The notes beneath the pieces were generated by a model that did not search any database, was not told where the DNA came from, and saw only the letters and a list, made by a program, of their open reading frames with translations. From assembly GCA_022457155.1 (NCBI GenBank), contig JAJGOT010000257.1:499001-563000 (forward strand): DNA of 64,000 nt, written 5' to 3'. Position 1 is the stretch's first letter. Every line of letters starts with the position of its first letter. This stretch comes from Cladopsammia gracilis (Eukaryota; Cnidaria; Anthozoa; Scleractinia; Dendrophylliidae). Below are positions 1 to 11,719 of the stretch, piece by piece. A program made the position numbers and the translations under genes.

Positions 1-620
1 ACCGATAGGTTTTACATAAAAATAGACATCGTCAAGGCATAAACGAAACTCGCGTTGTTTAAAATTTTTCATCATTTTTCATCATTTTTGCCAAAAAAAA
101 ATCCATAACAATAGCAGACAATCAACTAATCGATTTCAATGAAAACGAATTTCGTCAAACTAGATTAAGCTTAAGTTTTAATCAATTAGAGATGACCGAA
201 GACCGTAAGACCAATGCACTAAACGTATAAAAGAAAGCAGCAAAAAAATAAAACCACGCTTTCGGCAACTGAAGTTTCGGGGAATCTTTCTAAAACACAA
301 TCCAAATTATTTCCGTTGGAGCAAATTTTGAGAAACGAAAGCTGGTGCCACGAAAAACTGAAAGAAAGTGTATCCTAAGTTCTGGAATTATGTTCAATAA
401 GTCTTGTTTTCTAAGTTGAATTGGGCACTTTAACTGAATGAATTTATTTGTTTCTCCACTTCTTCGAAACTTTTTGAGCTACTTTGGAATTGGCGATCTT
501 TTGTTTCCCTTGTAATAGTTGATCATAGTTCGCTTTTTTGGTTAACATTATTCATTCTGCTGTGTTTAGATGAGCAGTGCAAGTGCATCTTTTAGTGTCG
601 GTGTCGGGCGGGGGGGGAAG
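1..620. other. no gene recognised
   Basis: AT-rich stretch with frequent stops on both strands and short A/T runs. I see no conserved coding pattern, RNA gene or clear repeat boundary here. Confidence 0.5.
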
Positions 621-626
621 AATCAC

Positions 627-2200
627 ACTCCGCGAACGGGAGGCGCCATGGCGAGGTGTGTATCCTTGAAGTTATTAAATTTGTGATTTTTTTGTTGGTC
701 GACACCGAGTCAGCCCTTCCCTCGCCGCAGCGACACTACTGTATGCTTACCTCAGTTCTTTTGAAGACATGTCATAATGACGACTTATTGGGCCTAGTTA
801 CATTTTTTTTTTTTCAAGAAATGAAAACTATTGAAGTGTTTTGCTTATTTATCTAAAAATAAGTGTCTGAAACGCTGAATGATGCTGCTCGTGGAGATAG
901 TTCATGGCAATCTTGTGCAATGCGGCGGTAATTCTTTCTGCTTGCTTAGTCTTTAGGCGAGGAAACGAATCTTTCCATTTCAGTAATGCTTCACATAAGA
1001 ACTATAGTAAGCGTCATTGTTCTGCGGCAATGGTTCTTTCCCACATAGAATATCTTTGATTTTAAGAATAGAGGAGGAGCTGATGGTTCATAATTATATT
1101 TCATTATAAAAATGCAGTAAATCCATTTGCGTCAAATATATTATAGGAAATGTTCGTGCTTAACCAATCAGAAGAGTAGAAGACAGTAGCTACTAATTTT
1201 GCTTCGTTGATGAAGTTCCCGAAATACAATATCTTTTGAAAATTGCATGTTGTGCGATTGGGTCTCAAAATAGTTGAAACCTTAAAAAATTTAGACTTTA
1301 TGCACCTTGAACGGTAACTTTTTAGCGGTTTTTGAGTCTAGGCCGATGAGATCACTAGTTGTTACAATGAAAAAAGTTGACATTTCATCGTGCATTGCCG
1401 TTCAGCACTATCCTTCTTATGCGGATCATTACTTAATTATAACAAAAAAATGCACCGCGAAGCAGTTGTCTTTGCACCAGCATCCTCCATTGCTATAGCG
1501 CTTTGATGCATATTCACACGTTATGCATTCCATTAAATGCTGTTGTATCTTATAAGATGAAATGGGTGAAAAATTTGCTTCTCATTTAAGCCATCCAATA
1601 GTACTATTTGTAGCAGAAGAAATAATTGCTTCGTTTTTTTTGTGTGCAGACATTAGAGGGGCAATGGAACAAGCTGAAGGAGGTAAAGGATTCAAAATAG
1701 TGAAGCTTGATTCTAAGCTGATATGCGCTTACTACTGATTTGTTGCTAATGTTGGAACGACTAATTGAGCGTTTTTTTTTTTTCATTTTAGATGACGACA
1801 TGGGGGATTTCGCCCCTCCTCCTCCCCCTCCCCCTGCTGCAGGGCCAGGTAAATATTTTAAATTTTTCGTAAGCAAATCCATAGCGCAAAACATGTAGTG
1901 AAACACTTGTACAATTTTTAAGTGTTTAAAAAATTAAGTGTCTATCGGACGAAGAACTTAGATGGGTTCCAATTCAATGTACAAAAGAATGGACAGAAAA
2001 CCGAATCCCTGATTTTTAATTTGCATCTAATTCATTAAAATATCACAATGAATAAATCTCTTTCTCCCTTGCATTGATGGGTAAAAGAAATTGACGATCA
2101 GCACAAAAGATAATGAAGAATATTTTTGTGATAGTTTTGTTGTAAACCAAATTAATTTGATAGTTGCATGTATGGTTATTGTACAAGTTTTATGTTATAT
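627..2200 (+). repeat. duplicated gene segment, copy 1
   Basis: First of four related segments in the left flank (others start near 18818, 22953 and 25666). Shared landmarks are the 'cactccgcgaacg' start, the 'gtcgacaccgagtcagccc' block, the 'gacatgtcataatgac' block and two small exons with splice sites. This copy continues into further exons downstream to 4192. Boundaries are approximate because they come from eye alignment between copies. Confidence 0.65.
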
Positions 2201-4192
2201 TTGCATGCATTCCAAGTAATTCAGCACCATTATTGTGCTTACTGTTTGCCTTACGTTGATTAGCAAGCAGCTAGTCGTCCAAACACTACATGCACGGATT
2301 TTGTCTTGACATGCCAAAACTTACTATATTTAAATACCGGTGGTTCATCAACTTCTAAGTCAGCATATCAGCATATCTTGCATGACTACTACCCATCAAG
2401 TATTAGGTTCGCAAGATCTAAACCATTTTGACCACGGGTGAAGGAGAATATGGGCGTGAGGTCTTGACAGTGCTAGGTCTGTACACCAAAGACCAAGGGC
2501 CAATATTCTCCCAGTACAGTCCCGAGTAAGCACGGTTAATGAGATATTTATTTTACAATTCCTGCCTATGGAAGGAACGCACATGTTTATTTGGGACAAT
2601 GCCTGGTCCGATACTTAGAGAATATCAGATTGACAAATACAGCATTTTGATTGGTTGGTTTTAGTAATTGGCCCCCTGACGGTCTCAGTCGTGTATTAAA
2701 TATTGTTATATGATTTAAGAGTAGCCTTTATAAAAAAAGAACATCCATTATTTCCTGACCTAGCCATTTATCTAAGATAATAAATGGTTCCTTGCAACAC
2801 ACGAGTTTGAACACTATATAATTTGTTTTCCACTTGTTATCTATTAATTGGTTTTTTCCCTCTTGTTTTCAGGACTACATCCCTTTGGTAAGTTGGTTAT
2901 ATTTATATTAAATTGTACTACATGGTAGCAATAGTGTCTATGATTCAATATTATAGTAGCATTGCTATTTCAATTTTTTTTTCTTTTTTGTTGTTAAATT
3001 GTAGCCTCTGTCATACCACCAGTTCCTGGCCTAGCCATTTCCCTAAGACAATGAATAGTTCCATACAATTGCCTTTATAAATATACGTGCCTCCCCAATG
3101 GCCTCTCAAATGCTCCACGCATCTACAAAACTACTTAGGCCAGTTTATTCAACATTGCACAACAAGGGCCATATAAGCATGGGTTATATTGATGACTCCT
3201 ATTTGCAAGGTGATACCAGGGAAGAATACAGGCTAAACATTATTAGCACTGAAAAATTATTCACTGAATAAGGCTTTTATATCCATCCCAACAAATCAGT
3301 ATTCATCCCTACACAAACTGTGGTTTTACTTTGCTTTATCCTTGACTCAGTCAATATGACAGTCTCGCCTACACCAGAAAAGATAGAAGACTGTCAAAGC
3401 TTGTCGCCAGATTATACAGAAGGCAGCAACCCATATTTTAGATGTAGCCAGGGTTATTGGTCTAATCGTTTCATTGTTCCCAGGGGCAGAGTATGGACCT
3501 CTCCACTATAGGGTACTCGAACATGATAAAACAAATGCACTTGCAACTCATGCAGGGAATTTTAATATGCCAATGAAATTGTCAGGGGTATCAATCCAGG
3601 AGCTACACTGGTGGATTACATATGCACCACAGGCCAAGAAGCACATATTATGCTACCCTACACCCTCAATAATTATACAGTCAGATGCTTCAAAAAAGGG
3701 GTGGGGAGCAGTATTTGATGAAAAGAAGATTGGTGGAAGGTGGAACTGTTCCATTGTGGGGTGAGTTGGGGCTCTTCCCTTCTCACACCCACTTCTTTGA
3801 AGAATGATCTTGCGTGTGCGCTATGCTATCTCATGTGATCTCCTCACTCTGTCCATCATGTGATATTATCTCAATCAAACTTCAACTTAGAGGTAAGTCG
3901 CGTTTAATTATCCACTTAAATTACACCACATGGTAGTGTCTATGATTTAATAGTTTTGCAGTATGGATATTTTAATGATTTTTCTTTCTTTTTTGTTGTT
4001 AAGTTGCAGCCCCTGTCATGCAACCAGTTCCTGGTAAGTTCCTGACCTAGCCATTTCCCTAAGATAATGAATAGTTCCTTGCAACACACCACAGTTGGAC
4101 CAATTTTTCTTAATGTTTTTCACTGGTAACCTGAATTGATTTTAATTTTTCTTTCTGTCTGTCTTTAACAGGAAGAGACAGACAAAGACAGA
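1650..4192 (+). CDS. chain of six small phase-1 exons of a proline-rich protein (partial gene)
   Basis: Six short stretches have an acceptor AG before them, and five have a GT donor after them: 1650-1682, 1792-1848, 2873-2887, 3005-3028, 4010-4033 and 4172-4192. Each length is a multiple of three (33, 57, 15, 24, 24, 21). Read in phase 1 every one is open, and the split codon at each join is usually Gly. The second exon encodes a run of seven prolines after an acidic DDDMGDF stretch. The exon at 3005 has lost the GTAAGT donor that its sister at 4010 keeps. A DIRS fragment sits in the intron between those two. I see no first or last exon here, and the protein family is not recognised. Expression would have to be shown; this could be a decayed copy of a gene elsewhere. 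Confidence 0.45.
3085..3780 (+). pseudogene. DIRS-type retrotransposon reverse transcriptase / RNase H fragment
   Basis: Conceptual translation gives an RT palm stretch with LPNGLSNAPRIYTKLL, then GYIDDSYLQG (the YIDD catalytic box as in DIRS and related YR-retrotransposons), and further on an RNase H start, IIQSDASKKGWGAVFD. The reading is broken by a stop after the YIDD region (near 3270) and by frame changes. No tyrosine recombinase or terminal repeats are visible, so this is a fragment lodged in an intron of the proline-rich gene. Confidence 0.7.
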
Positions 4193-4342
4193 GTAAGTTA
4201 CGTTTTGTTTAGAATATTGGTCGTTTATGAAACAGTTCAAAATTAGTAAGATTTTCCCAAAAAATGGGAATGCCTTAAGAGTAGTGAAATGGCAAAAGGA
4301 AGATTTGATTTATCAGAGTCCAAATGCACTTAATGTTTACAT

Positions 4343-4846
4343 TCAGTATATGTTAACAATATTTAAGTTAACAAATGGCAAATCCCTTTTGGGTACACGG
4401 CCGATAGGGTGAACACAACAGGGTTTAGTGTGAACCATCGAGATGTGGCCCAAGGCGAGTTCCTTTGAGAATAAATGATCCAATTCCGGTTTAAAGTCGG
4501 GGCACGTAGCACTAGAATAATTTTCAGTTTCGTAGTTGTTGATGCAAGATGGGTCAGATTCATGAATGAGCTTAAAACCATAACGCAAACCATCGAGAAT
4601 AAAGGCTCTATCCGGGTCGTTAGCAAGTTCGATGTTCCAAGCGTGAAAACGTAAGGGGCAATCCTCAAGCTGGGGAATACTATAGTCAATAGGGGTAGAA
4701 TGATCAATGGGTGATGGAAGCAAATTGACCTCATGCGGGGCCTGTTTCGAATAATCGTTTAATTTCTTGCTGGCGGCAATGCTACAATCGTGGTCAAAAC
4801 TGTTGAAACATACGCACGTTTTTCGGGAAATTTTAGACTTTCGCAA
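4343..4846 (-). pseudogene. DIRS-type RT N-terminal fragment
   Basis: The minus-strand frame reads PLRFHAWNIELANDPDRAF, then ILDGLRYGFKL, and ends with VHPIGRVPK. This matches the usual lead-in to the RT domain of DIRS/Ngaro elements (helical region, hydrophobic core, then the IPK box). The frame stops before the palm motifs. Together with the SAM-like fragment just upstream on the same strand (5038-5455) it makes a second, oppositely oriented DIRS remnant. Confidence 0.6.
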
Positions 4847-5037
4847 ACCGACTGCTAAAATTGCAAGTCCCCCCTCCCGTTTACCAATGTTGTTTTACCC
4901 TGCAAATTCCTGTAATGCAACGACACTCTTCCGGAGCAACATTGAACAGGGGGAGGGGGATGGGGGCGATTTTTATAGTTTCTAGAAAAAATAATATATG
5001 TTAGACATTCGATTTTTATTAAAAGTGTTCGCATGTT

Positions 5038-5455
5038 TCAACTAATTTTGACCACGATTGTAGCAAAAGAAGTTGTAGCAGCATTGGCCGTCTGGAAATC
5101 CTGAGTCGGAATTGGGGAGGAGAACTCCACTTCTAGTTTTGAAAGATCTTCCTCCAAATTCAGTCCCAGGAGAAGATCACTTTCCTTTGGAGTAACAGCG
5201 GCTTTGTCCTCTTGGGGATTTTCCCCTTCTTGCCGAAGGCGGGAAATCACGCGGCGAAGGTGGATTTTGTGGCCTACAACGAAGCCCATGTCAGCCAAAT
5301 CCTGGTCCATTATGGCGGCGAAAAACGACTTGGATAGGATCTGGTTCTGACGCAGGACGTCCATAACATCTTCAGGAATGTCGATTAGAGAGCCAAGTAC
5401 TGTCAGGGGCGGATTGCTTGTTCACTTTCTCGGCGCTTTTCCCTTTAGGAGGCAT
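5038..5455 (-). pseudogene. SAM-like domain gag fragment of a DIRS-type element
   Basis: An ATG at 5455 opens a basic N-terminus (MPPKGKSAEKVNK). After a frame change near 5390 a second frame carries VLRQNQILSKSFFAAIMDQ and then DMGFVVGHKIHLRRVISRL, the pattern of a sterile alpha motif: helix, 'L...GF..GH...L...I..L'. SAM-like domains occur in ORF1 proteins of some YR retrotransposons. The frameshift and loss of downstream ORFs mark it as a relic. Confidence 0.45.
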
Positions 5456-5633
5456 AGTAGAAAATGCGAAAGCGAAACAGTAAAATAAATAAAGGCTAAA
5501 TGTCACAGGGCTAAGATCTGCTAAGTTATGATACATGATACGATATCTTAGACCTAAGGAAAACACGTGTCACGCACAGATAATGACTATTCATCACTTG
5601 CTACGTATTATATTCCCATTGGATAGAATCCAA

Positions 5634-6087
5634 TACTGTACCATTGAACTGCTGACTATGTTTTATACGATAACATTACCTATTTAATTTTTTTGGGTTG
5701 TTAGATGACATTGGAGCTCTTCAACTAGCCTCAGTTAGTGGTATTTTTGCGTCTTTTAAACATCGGAATGATAGTTATCCGAGGCACACACTACTAATAT
5801 TTCACGTAGATTTGCATCACACGAGTATGAAAAAATTTTTATTTTTGAAGACTTAATGACAGCTGCAAGTGCTGCCAATTTTCAGCGTTTAGTGGAACAT
5901 CGTTTTAGTGATTTGCAGCAAAATCAATTCTATAGTTGAGCTTTTCTTTTGGCATAGTTATTTTCGAATATGGTATAATATGGTACATTACGTTTCGCCT
6001 TTTTATATATACGTATTTCATTGTAGTAGTTTCATTTTATTATACCTTTCTGCATCGAGGACGATGCTTAATCTAAGTGGGGAGGAA
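5634..6087 (+). pseudogene. Gypsy-family 3' internal fragment, copy 1
   Basis: This stretch parallels 12725-13870, 6990-7888 and 20690-21503: the 'actatgttttatacgataacatta' block, the 'caactagcctcagttagtgg' block and a terminal purine tract 'gtggggaggaa' directly before the LTR. Large internal deletions removed the RING ORF found in better copies. Confidence 0.65.
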
Positions 6088-6707
6088 TGTTGTGAAGTGT
6101 TTATTCATCCGATAACGATGTATAGATGTTTCTACATGCTTAAGGTTTCTCTTATGTTTAGGGTTTCTTTATAATTCGCGTTCATAGTCCAAGGTTATTG
6201 AAGGTTTAACCCACACTGGTAGTTCTTAGGTTTTTGAGTAGTATAGTCTACTTTATGAATTTGTTAAACTCGAATGTCGGTTTTTGAAGTAGGCATGCTT
6301 GGGAACTAAAGCTGACCTTGGGTTTTACCTACACTAAGGTTCCTGTCTTGGTGTCTAGTCCAACTGTACAGTTTTACCTCTAGTGATTCCATTGGTTCCT
6401 TAGTACCTGTTATCGACAACTGTGTAGGTGTTTCATTTACTCGCTTTGTAAGGCCACAGGATGTGCATTAAAAGTTCCCACGCTCAGAAGCCAAAATAGG
6501 TCTACAGGACACAGGATGTGCAGTACAAGTCCCATGGTCAGCAAACCCAAATATGTTTAAAATTAGGGTATATAAGTTGCTTGTAGTCGAGATGAAAGTC
6601 ACCAGAAGTGGAAGTGCTGACGCTGGGCCAATAAAGGAGTAAAGGAGTAGAGTCTTGGTACCTCTCGTGGTTTGCTGTGCAATTTAGCTGCGCTTTAGCC
6701 CTCAACA
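6088..6707 (+). repeat. Gypsy-family LTR, copy 1
   Basis: Starts TGTTGTGAAG after the polypurine tract and ends CCTCAACA, so it has TG...CA ends and a length of 620 bp. It contains a TATATAAG box near 6568 and an AATAAA near 6630. It is not followed by the primer-binding-site leader seen after the other three LTRs, so this one is a 3' LTR. Confidence 0.75.
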
Positions 6708-6989
6708 CTATAATAAAAAAAATAACTTTCAACCCGTTCAATTTTGTGCATTTTTATTGATTATTTGAAATAGCGTGACAAATTGCATGACACATTTAAA
6801 AACTTGTAACACTGGTATCTACATACCATGATAGAAACAGCTTTGTAGGATGTGAAGTTTAGATGTTTTTAAATTTGTATGACGTCATGTGCAAGCCAAG
6901 AATCCTTGTTGTTCATGAGACACAACAAGATGGCCGGTTTTTCTCGGCTTGTTTATGCAGAATATTTTTCGTTGTGGCTGTTACTGTTA
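6708..6989. other. no gene recognised
   Basis: AT-rich DNA between the first LTR and the next Gypsy internal fragment. Nothing supported on either strand. Confidence 0.4.
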
Positions 6990-7001
6990 TTGCTGCTTGA
7001 G

Positions 7002-7462
7002 AGTTATTCAACTAGCCTCAGTTAGTGGTCTTTTTGCGTCTTTAAAGCATCAGAATGATATACGTTATCCAAGGCACACACCACTTATATTTCACGTAGA
7101 TCGCCCTTTCTCATGGCAGTCTATGGATTTGTTTTTAGGTTTGTTTTCTGGATTTAGTCGCAACTTATTTTGGGAGGTCGACAATATTGTTGAATTTATA
7201 CAAATTTATGGTGAACGAACGATTTGTCAACGATATATTTCGTGCAACTTTCCCGCCAAATTATTGTCATTCATTTCGTGAAAACCATTTATGTGAAGTG
7301 TTGTTTGCCTTGAAGTCATCAAGTTACCTTTACTTGGCACGAGACCTTATGTATTTTGCGTCACACGAGTATGAAGAAATTTTCATTTTTGAAGATTTAA
7401 TGACAGCTACAAGTGCTTCCAATTTTCAGCGTTTAGTGGAACGTCGTTTTAGTGATTTGTAG
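7002..7462 (+). pseudogene. Gypsy accessory ORF upstream of RING ORF, copy 2
   Basis: Two overlapping frames carry IQLASVSGLFASLKHQND and FHVDRPFSWQSMDLFLG, then (7187-7462) FRENHLCEVLFALKSSSYL and FEDLMTATSASNFQRLVERR. The same peptide sequence recurs in the copies at 5.7, 12.8 and 20.7 kb, so it was a real coding region of the ancestor. Here it is split by a frame change near 7200. Function is not recognised. Confidence 0.5.
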
Positions 7463-7534
7463 CAAAATCGATTCTACAGTGGAGATTTCTTTTGTCATAG
7501 TTATTTTCGTTATTCTTGCTTATTTTTTGGAGTT

Positions 7535-7790
7535 ATGGATTATGCACGCCATATCCACCAACTCGCTAAGTGGATCTGTATCTTCTGCTATAAAAGGAAG
7601 TGCAGCCTAGTCCCCGACTGGACAGTTCTCCGATGTGACCATTTGATTTGAATGAATTGTTTTCGAGAAAGAAAAGAACAGCTTAAATCACTGTTCACAT
7701 GTCAATGTGGGGAAGAATTCCCGGAAAACACCTACGATTATATGACAACTTACACTTTCACCGGTCGTCGGAAGTGGGACTGTAATCTCG
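7535..7790 (+). pseudogene. Gypsy-associated RING-finger ORF, copy 2 (broken)
   Basis: Same start and layout as the intact copy at 20989 (MDYARHIHQLAKW, then CIFC). A TGA interrupts it after the RCDHLI block, and the second half reads MNCFRERKEQLKSLFTCQCG. Cysteine spacing is kept on both sides of the stop, so it decayed recently from a functional RING ORF. Confidence 0.6.
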
Positions 7791-7888
7791 TCGAAGGTTT
7801 TTTGGGGGGTTTTGTTTTTCATTGTAGTAGTTCCATTTTATTGTTCCTTACCGCATTGAGGACGATGCCTAATCTAAGTGGGAAGGAA

Positions 7889-8492
7889 TGTTGTGAAGTA
7901 TTTAGTCATTCAAAATGTCATGCTTATGGTTTTTCTTATGTTTAGGGTTTTTTTATGATTCGCATTCATAGTCAAGGTTATTGAAGGTTTAGAAAACACT
8001 GACAGTTCTTAGGGTCTTTGAGTAGTACTGTCTACCTTTATGAATTTTAAACTTGAATGTCGGTTTTCGAAGTACGCATGCTTGGGAACTAAAGTTGACC
8101 TTGGGTTTTACCTACACTAAGGTTCCTGTTTTGGTGTCTAGTCCAACTTTACAGTTTTACCTCCAGTGATTCCATTGGTTCCTTAGTACTTGTTATCGAC
8201 AACCATGTAGGTGTTTCTTTTACTCACTTTGTAAGGCCACAGGATGTGCATTAAAAGGTCCCACGCTCAGAAGCCAAAATAGGTCTACAGGACTCGGGAT
8301 ATGCAGTAAAATATCCCACGGTCAGCAAACCCAAATATGTCTAAAGTTAGGGTATACAAGTTGCTTGTAGTCAAGTTGAAAGTCAGTAGAAGTAGAAGTG
8401 CTGACGCTGGGCCAATAAAGAAGTTAAAGGAGTAGAGTCTTGGTACCTCTCGTGGTTTGCTGTGAGAGTTAGCTGCGCTTTAGCCCTCAACA
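7889..8492 (+). repeat. Gypsy-family LTR, copy 2
   Basis: 604 bp, TGTTGTGAAG to CCTCAACA. A purine tract (agtgggaaggaa) precedes it and the family leader TACTTGGTGGAGAACTCAAG (8493-8512) follows it. It is therefore flanked by internal sequence on both sides, as in a tandem or solo-recombined array. Confidence 0.8.
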
Positions 8493-8616
8493 TACTTGGT
8501 GGAGAACTCAAGATTGCCTATAGATGTGAGTGGAACTGTTTATTTACATCCTTTCCATTGCAAGCTAGATTTCTTAATATATTTCGTTAGTCACGGTACA
8601 GGCACGCATTGTAAGT
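8493..8616 (+). promoter_or_regulatory. primer-binding site region and 5' leader of the Gypsy family
   Basis: The 20-nt stretch right after the LTR (TACTTGGTGGAGAACTCAAG) is identical at 18042 and 22091. It starts with a TGG a few bases in, as tRNA primer-binding sites do. The matching tRNA is not identified. The leader breaks off near 8616 where the Crypton-bearing insert begins. Confidence 0.5.
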
Positions 8617-8803
8617 TTTTTTTAGAATCGCATAGGTCAGGGAATTCTCGTGCTCTGATTGGCTAGAGAACAGGGGGTATTCAACGTGGAATTGCGACTT
8701 GAGAGCGAGGCTGCGCGATATTGCACCGTAGCAACGACCATAGCAACGCTGTCGCTTCAATAAAAAATTTCGGAAACAATATAGAAACAATGCATTTTTA
8801 ATA

Positions 8804-10369
8804 ATGTTTTCCACTCCATTATCACCTAGTACAAAAGCAAACGAAAAGAAAAATCTGTTTCAAGTCAATAGCGTTGAAGATTATCCTTGTTTCAGTTTAA
8901 ACTTCGACTTTTTGGAGCGTGTTAAAAAGCCGCTTTCTCTAGCGAGTACAAGAAAGCGACGAAGCAACGCAGAGGAAATGGCCACAACTAGCCAAGAAAA
9001 AGATGCAAGTACAAGTTCAAACGCCGACGAAGAAGCAGTGTCAGTTGTCACATACACAGAAGAAGAACTGGCTGCTTTTAAAGAAAACATGGCCTCAGAA
9101 AATACTAAGAAAAGTACAAGTACATCCGTTCGTCGCTTGCAATCATGGTACGTGGAAAAACACAAAACTGAACTTGACTTAAACAAAATCTCTGCAGCAG
9201 AAGCTCCTCAACTTCTGAAGCATTTCTTCATTGAAATACGCCAAACAAAGAAGGATAGCAAGGGCAAAGAATATGAGCCTGGTTCACTACAGACCTACCG
9301 TAATGGTCTCCGAAGATATTTCCTTGAACGGCAGTGTCCGCCGGCTCCCCACAATTTTGACATCGAGAAGTTTGAGGAAGTTTCCACCATGCTCTCCGTG
9401 AAGAAAAAAGATTTGAAGAAGAAAGGGTTCGGAAACAAACCAAACGCAGCCCAGCCACTTGAAGATGCTGAAGTCGAGAAGTTGTGGTCATCCGGAGGGA
9501 TTGGTCTTCACAATCCCCGTTCGCTTTTCCATCTAGTTTGGTGGAGCAATGTAACGCACCTCGGAATGAGAGCTTTCAAGGAGCAGTACGATTGTCAGCT
9601 GGAAGATTTTACAATCACTGAACAGTATATTGAATACAAAGAACGGTAAACAAAGAACCGCCAAGGAGACGAAGGAAGCGCGGCCAAACGAGCAAGAAAG
9701 TACAACAACAAGATTTGGCAAACGGATGGAGGAGAACGAGACCCATATCGAGCATTCAGAGAGTATGTCGCACACCGTCCTAAAGGTGACAAAGTTCCTC
9801 GTAATTTCTTCCTGACTCCAGTCGATAATCCAACATCAGACGTGTGGTATAAGATGGTTCCAGTCGGCCGAAATAAACTTGCAAAGCAGATGCAGGAAAT
9901 CGCCTCTTTTGCATCATTGGATGGAAAGTTCACAAATTCAAGCGGTCGCAAAACTGTCATCCAAAGCTTGCGAGATGAATTCCATCCTCTGGAAATTTCA
10001 GAGCTTACAGGACACGCCGACCCTGGTTCCATTTCAAGTTACAGCCACAACCCGTTGAAAAAACAGCGACAGATGTCTAACAAGTTGGCTGGTTTTTCGT
10101 CTGCTACCACAACTTCCAACGCCAACAGCGCTTCGTCGCCTGGTTCGTCAACACAGGTTCGCGCACAGGTTTTACGCGAGGTTAACAGTTCTGCCTTGCA
10201 TACCACCCAGGAAAACAGCACAGCATCTGTAAATAACGATGGCAGCAACCCTGCAGCGTTAACAGCTAGTGCTCTTGGCGGACTGTTTACCGGGGTAACG
10301 TTCAACAACTCCCCACTAAATATTTCCATCAGCTTTCAGTCAAATGTTAATCCCAGCAGCTCTCTTTAA
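8804..10369 (+). pseudogene. Crypton-type tyrosine recombinase (DUF3504-like), one in-frame stop
   Basis: One reading frame of about 521 codons runs through, interrupted only by TAA at 9647-9649. The first part is acidic, then carries a SAM-like core-binding region (VRRLQSWYVEKHKTELDL, LQTYRNGLRRYFLERQCPP) and WWSNVTHLGMRA. The second part has NSSGRKTVIQSLRDEF, LTGHADPGSISSYSH, matching the SGRK...R, GH and terminal Tyr of DUF3504/Crypton recombinases. The tail is Ser/Asn rich. The insert interrupts a Gypsy leader (breaks near 8616 and 11050). Known role of the family: DNA cut-and-rejoin by tyrosine recombination. The lone stop makes this copy inactive unless read through. Confidence 0.8.
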
Positions 10370-10894
10370 AGTGAATATTCGGTAAACTTGTGATGAGCTG
10401 AAACGTAATGTTGACTTTTTAGTAATGCTTCGTTTTGTTTCGAAGAAGTTGAACTTTGAAAAACATTGGACATGATATTGAACCGCCGAATTATTTAATT
10501 GTAAGCGGTTGTTAGATTTAGATTTGGAGTACTTACCACTGTTTTGTTGTTTGACGTACTTTCACTCCGAGTGCGTGATTCTTTCATTCAGTGGAGATGT
10601 CGTCCTGATCCATCTTGAGCTCATTTTGTCAAAACTTGAATCTGATCTTATTGTAAAGACGGCTTGATTTGAAATATAGAAGGCTATTTAGTGTTAAAAA
10701 GCTCGTGTGAAGAATTAGAAAACGAAAGTTTGTAATCCACGAGGTTGTTTGTGATTTTTCACTTGATTCCTATTGGCTCGCTCCGACCATTTTGACAGTT
10801 GATTTAGAGCTGTTGAAAATGGCTCTCCTCCCCCTGCGCGCTAAAATTCGCAACATTTACCAAATTTTCATTATTGTAAAGGCTATGCGATTCA

Positions 10895-10944
10895 AGGAAA
10901 ATCCATTACCTGACTCGTGAATTCCACGTTAAATTTCACTCCAA

Positions 10945-10991
<47 letters not shown>

Positions 10992-11042
10992 TTTCTCGTG
11001 AAATTTAACGTGGAATTCCCTCGTCAGGTAATGGATTTTCCT
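10895..11042. repeat. 148-bp foldback (near-perfect hairpin)
   Basis: The left arm begins 'aaggaaaatccattacctga' and the right arm ends 'tcaggtaatggattttcct'. Middle arms 'ccgatatcgca' / 'tgcgatatcgg' close around a short GC loop (catcgcttcgcgattcg). The arms pair over about 65 bp. This looks like a small non-autonomous foldback element at the 3' side of the Crypton insert. Confidence 0.7.
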
Positions 11043-11159
11043 ATAATATTTACCTGATTTAGTTGATTGCGGCCTTATGCGCAACCGAGCGCGAAGAAGG
11101 AAGGTAAGTTAAGGTAACCTGATTTAGTTAGTGTTGTCTTAAGACTTTGTAATGGTGGG

Positions 11160-11700
11160 TCAATTTCACAATTGGATTATCTGTTAGTGCTTGGTCTTCC
11201 CCTGTTGTTTTAGTCAAGAAGAAAGATGGCTCAATGAGATTTTGTGTTGATTTTCGAAGAATTAATAAAATCACGGGAAAGGATAGTTTCCCTATGCCCT
11301 TAGTATCAGAAACATTAGATTCGTTATGTGGTACCCAATTTTTCACGACTTTGGATTTAAAAAGTGGTTACTGGCAAATCGAACTCCACCCTTCAGCTCG
11401 CATCTGTTACGCATAATGGTCTTTACGAATTTTTAGTTAGGCCTTTCGGTCTTACTAATTCAGGTGCAAGTTTTCAGAGACTTATGGGTCATATTCTGAG
11501 AGGTCTAGAATATCGTTTTGCTTTGATTTATATAGAAGATGTGATTATATTTTCTAAGTCAATTCAATAACATTTGTCCCATCTCGAGGAAGTGTTCAGA
11601 AGGCTTCAACAGGCTAATGTCAAATTGAATCCGAAGAAATGTAATTTTGCAAAACAGAAGGTAGAGTACCTTGGCCATGTAGTTACCACACGGATCAAAA
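11160..11700 (+). pseudogene. Ty3/Gypsy reverse transcriptase fragment
   Basis: Reads [33 protein letters not shown], then after a frame change GLYEFLVRPFGLTNSGASF and ALIYIEDVIIFSKS, then CNFAKQKVEYLGHVV. These are RT blocks of Gypsy pol in order. The catalytic YxDD box reads YIED, a damaged second Asp. There are at least two frame breaks. RNase H and integrase are missing; the sequence jumps straight to the envelope-like ORF. Confidence 0.8.
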
Positions 11701-11719
11701 CAACTTTTGTGTAGATCAC

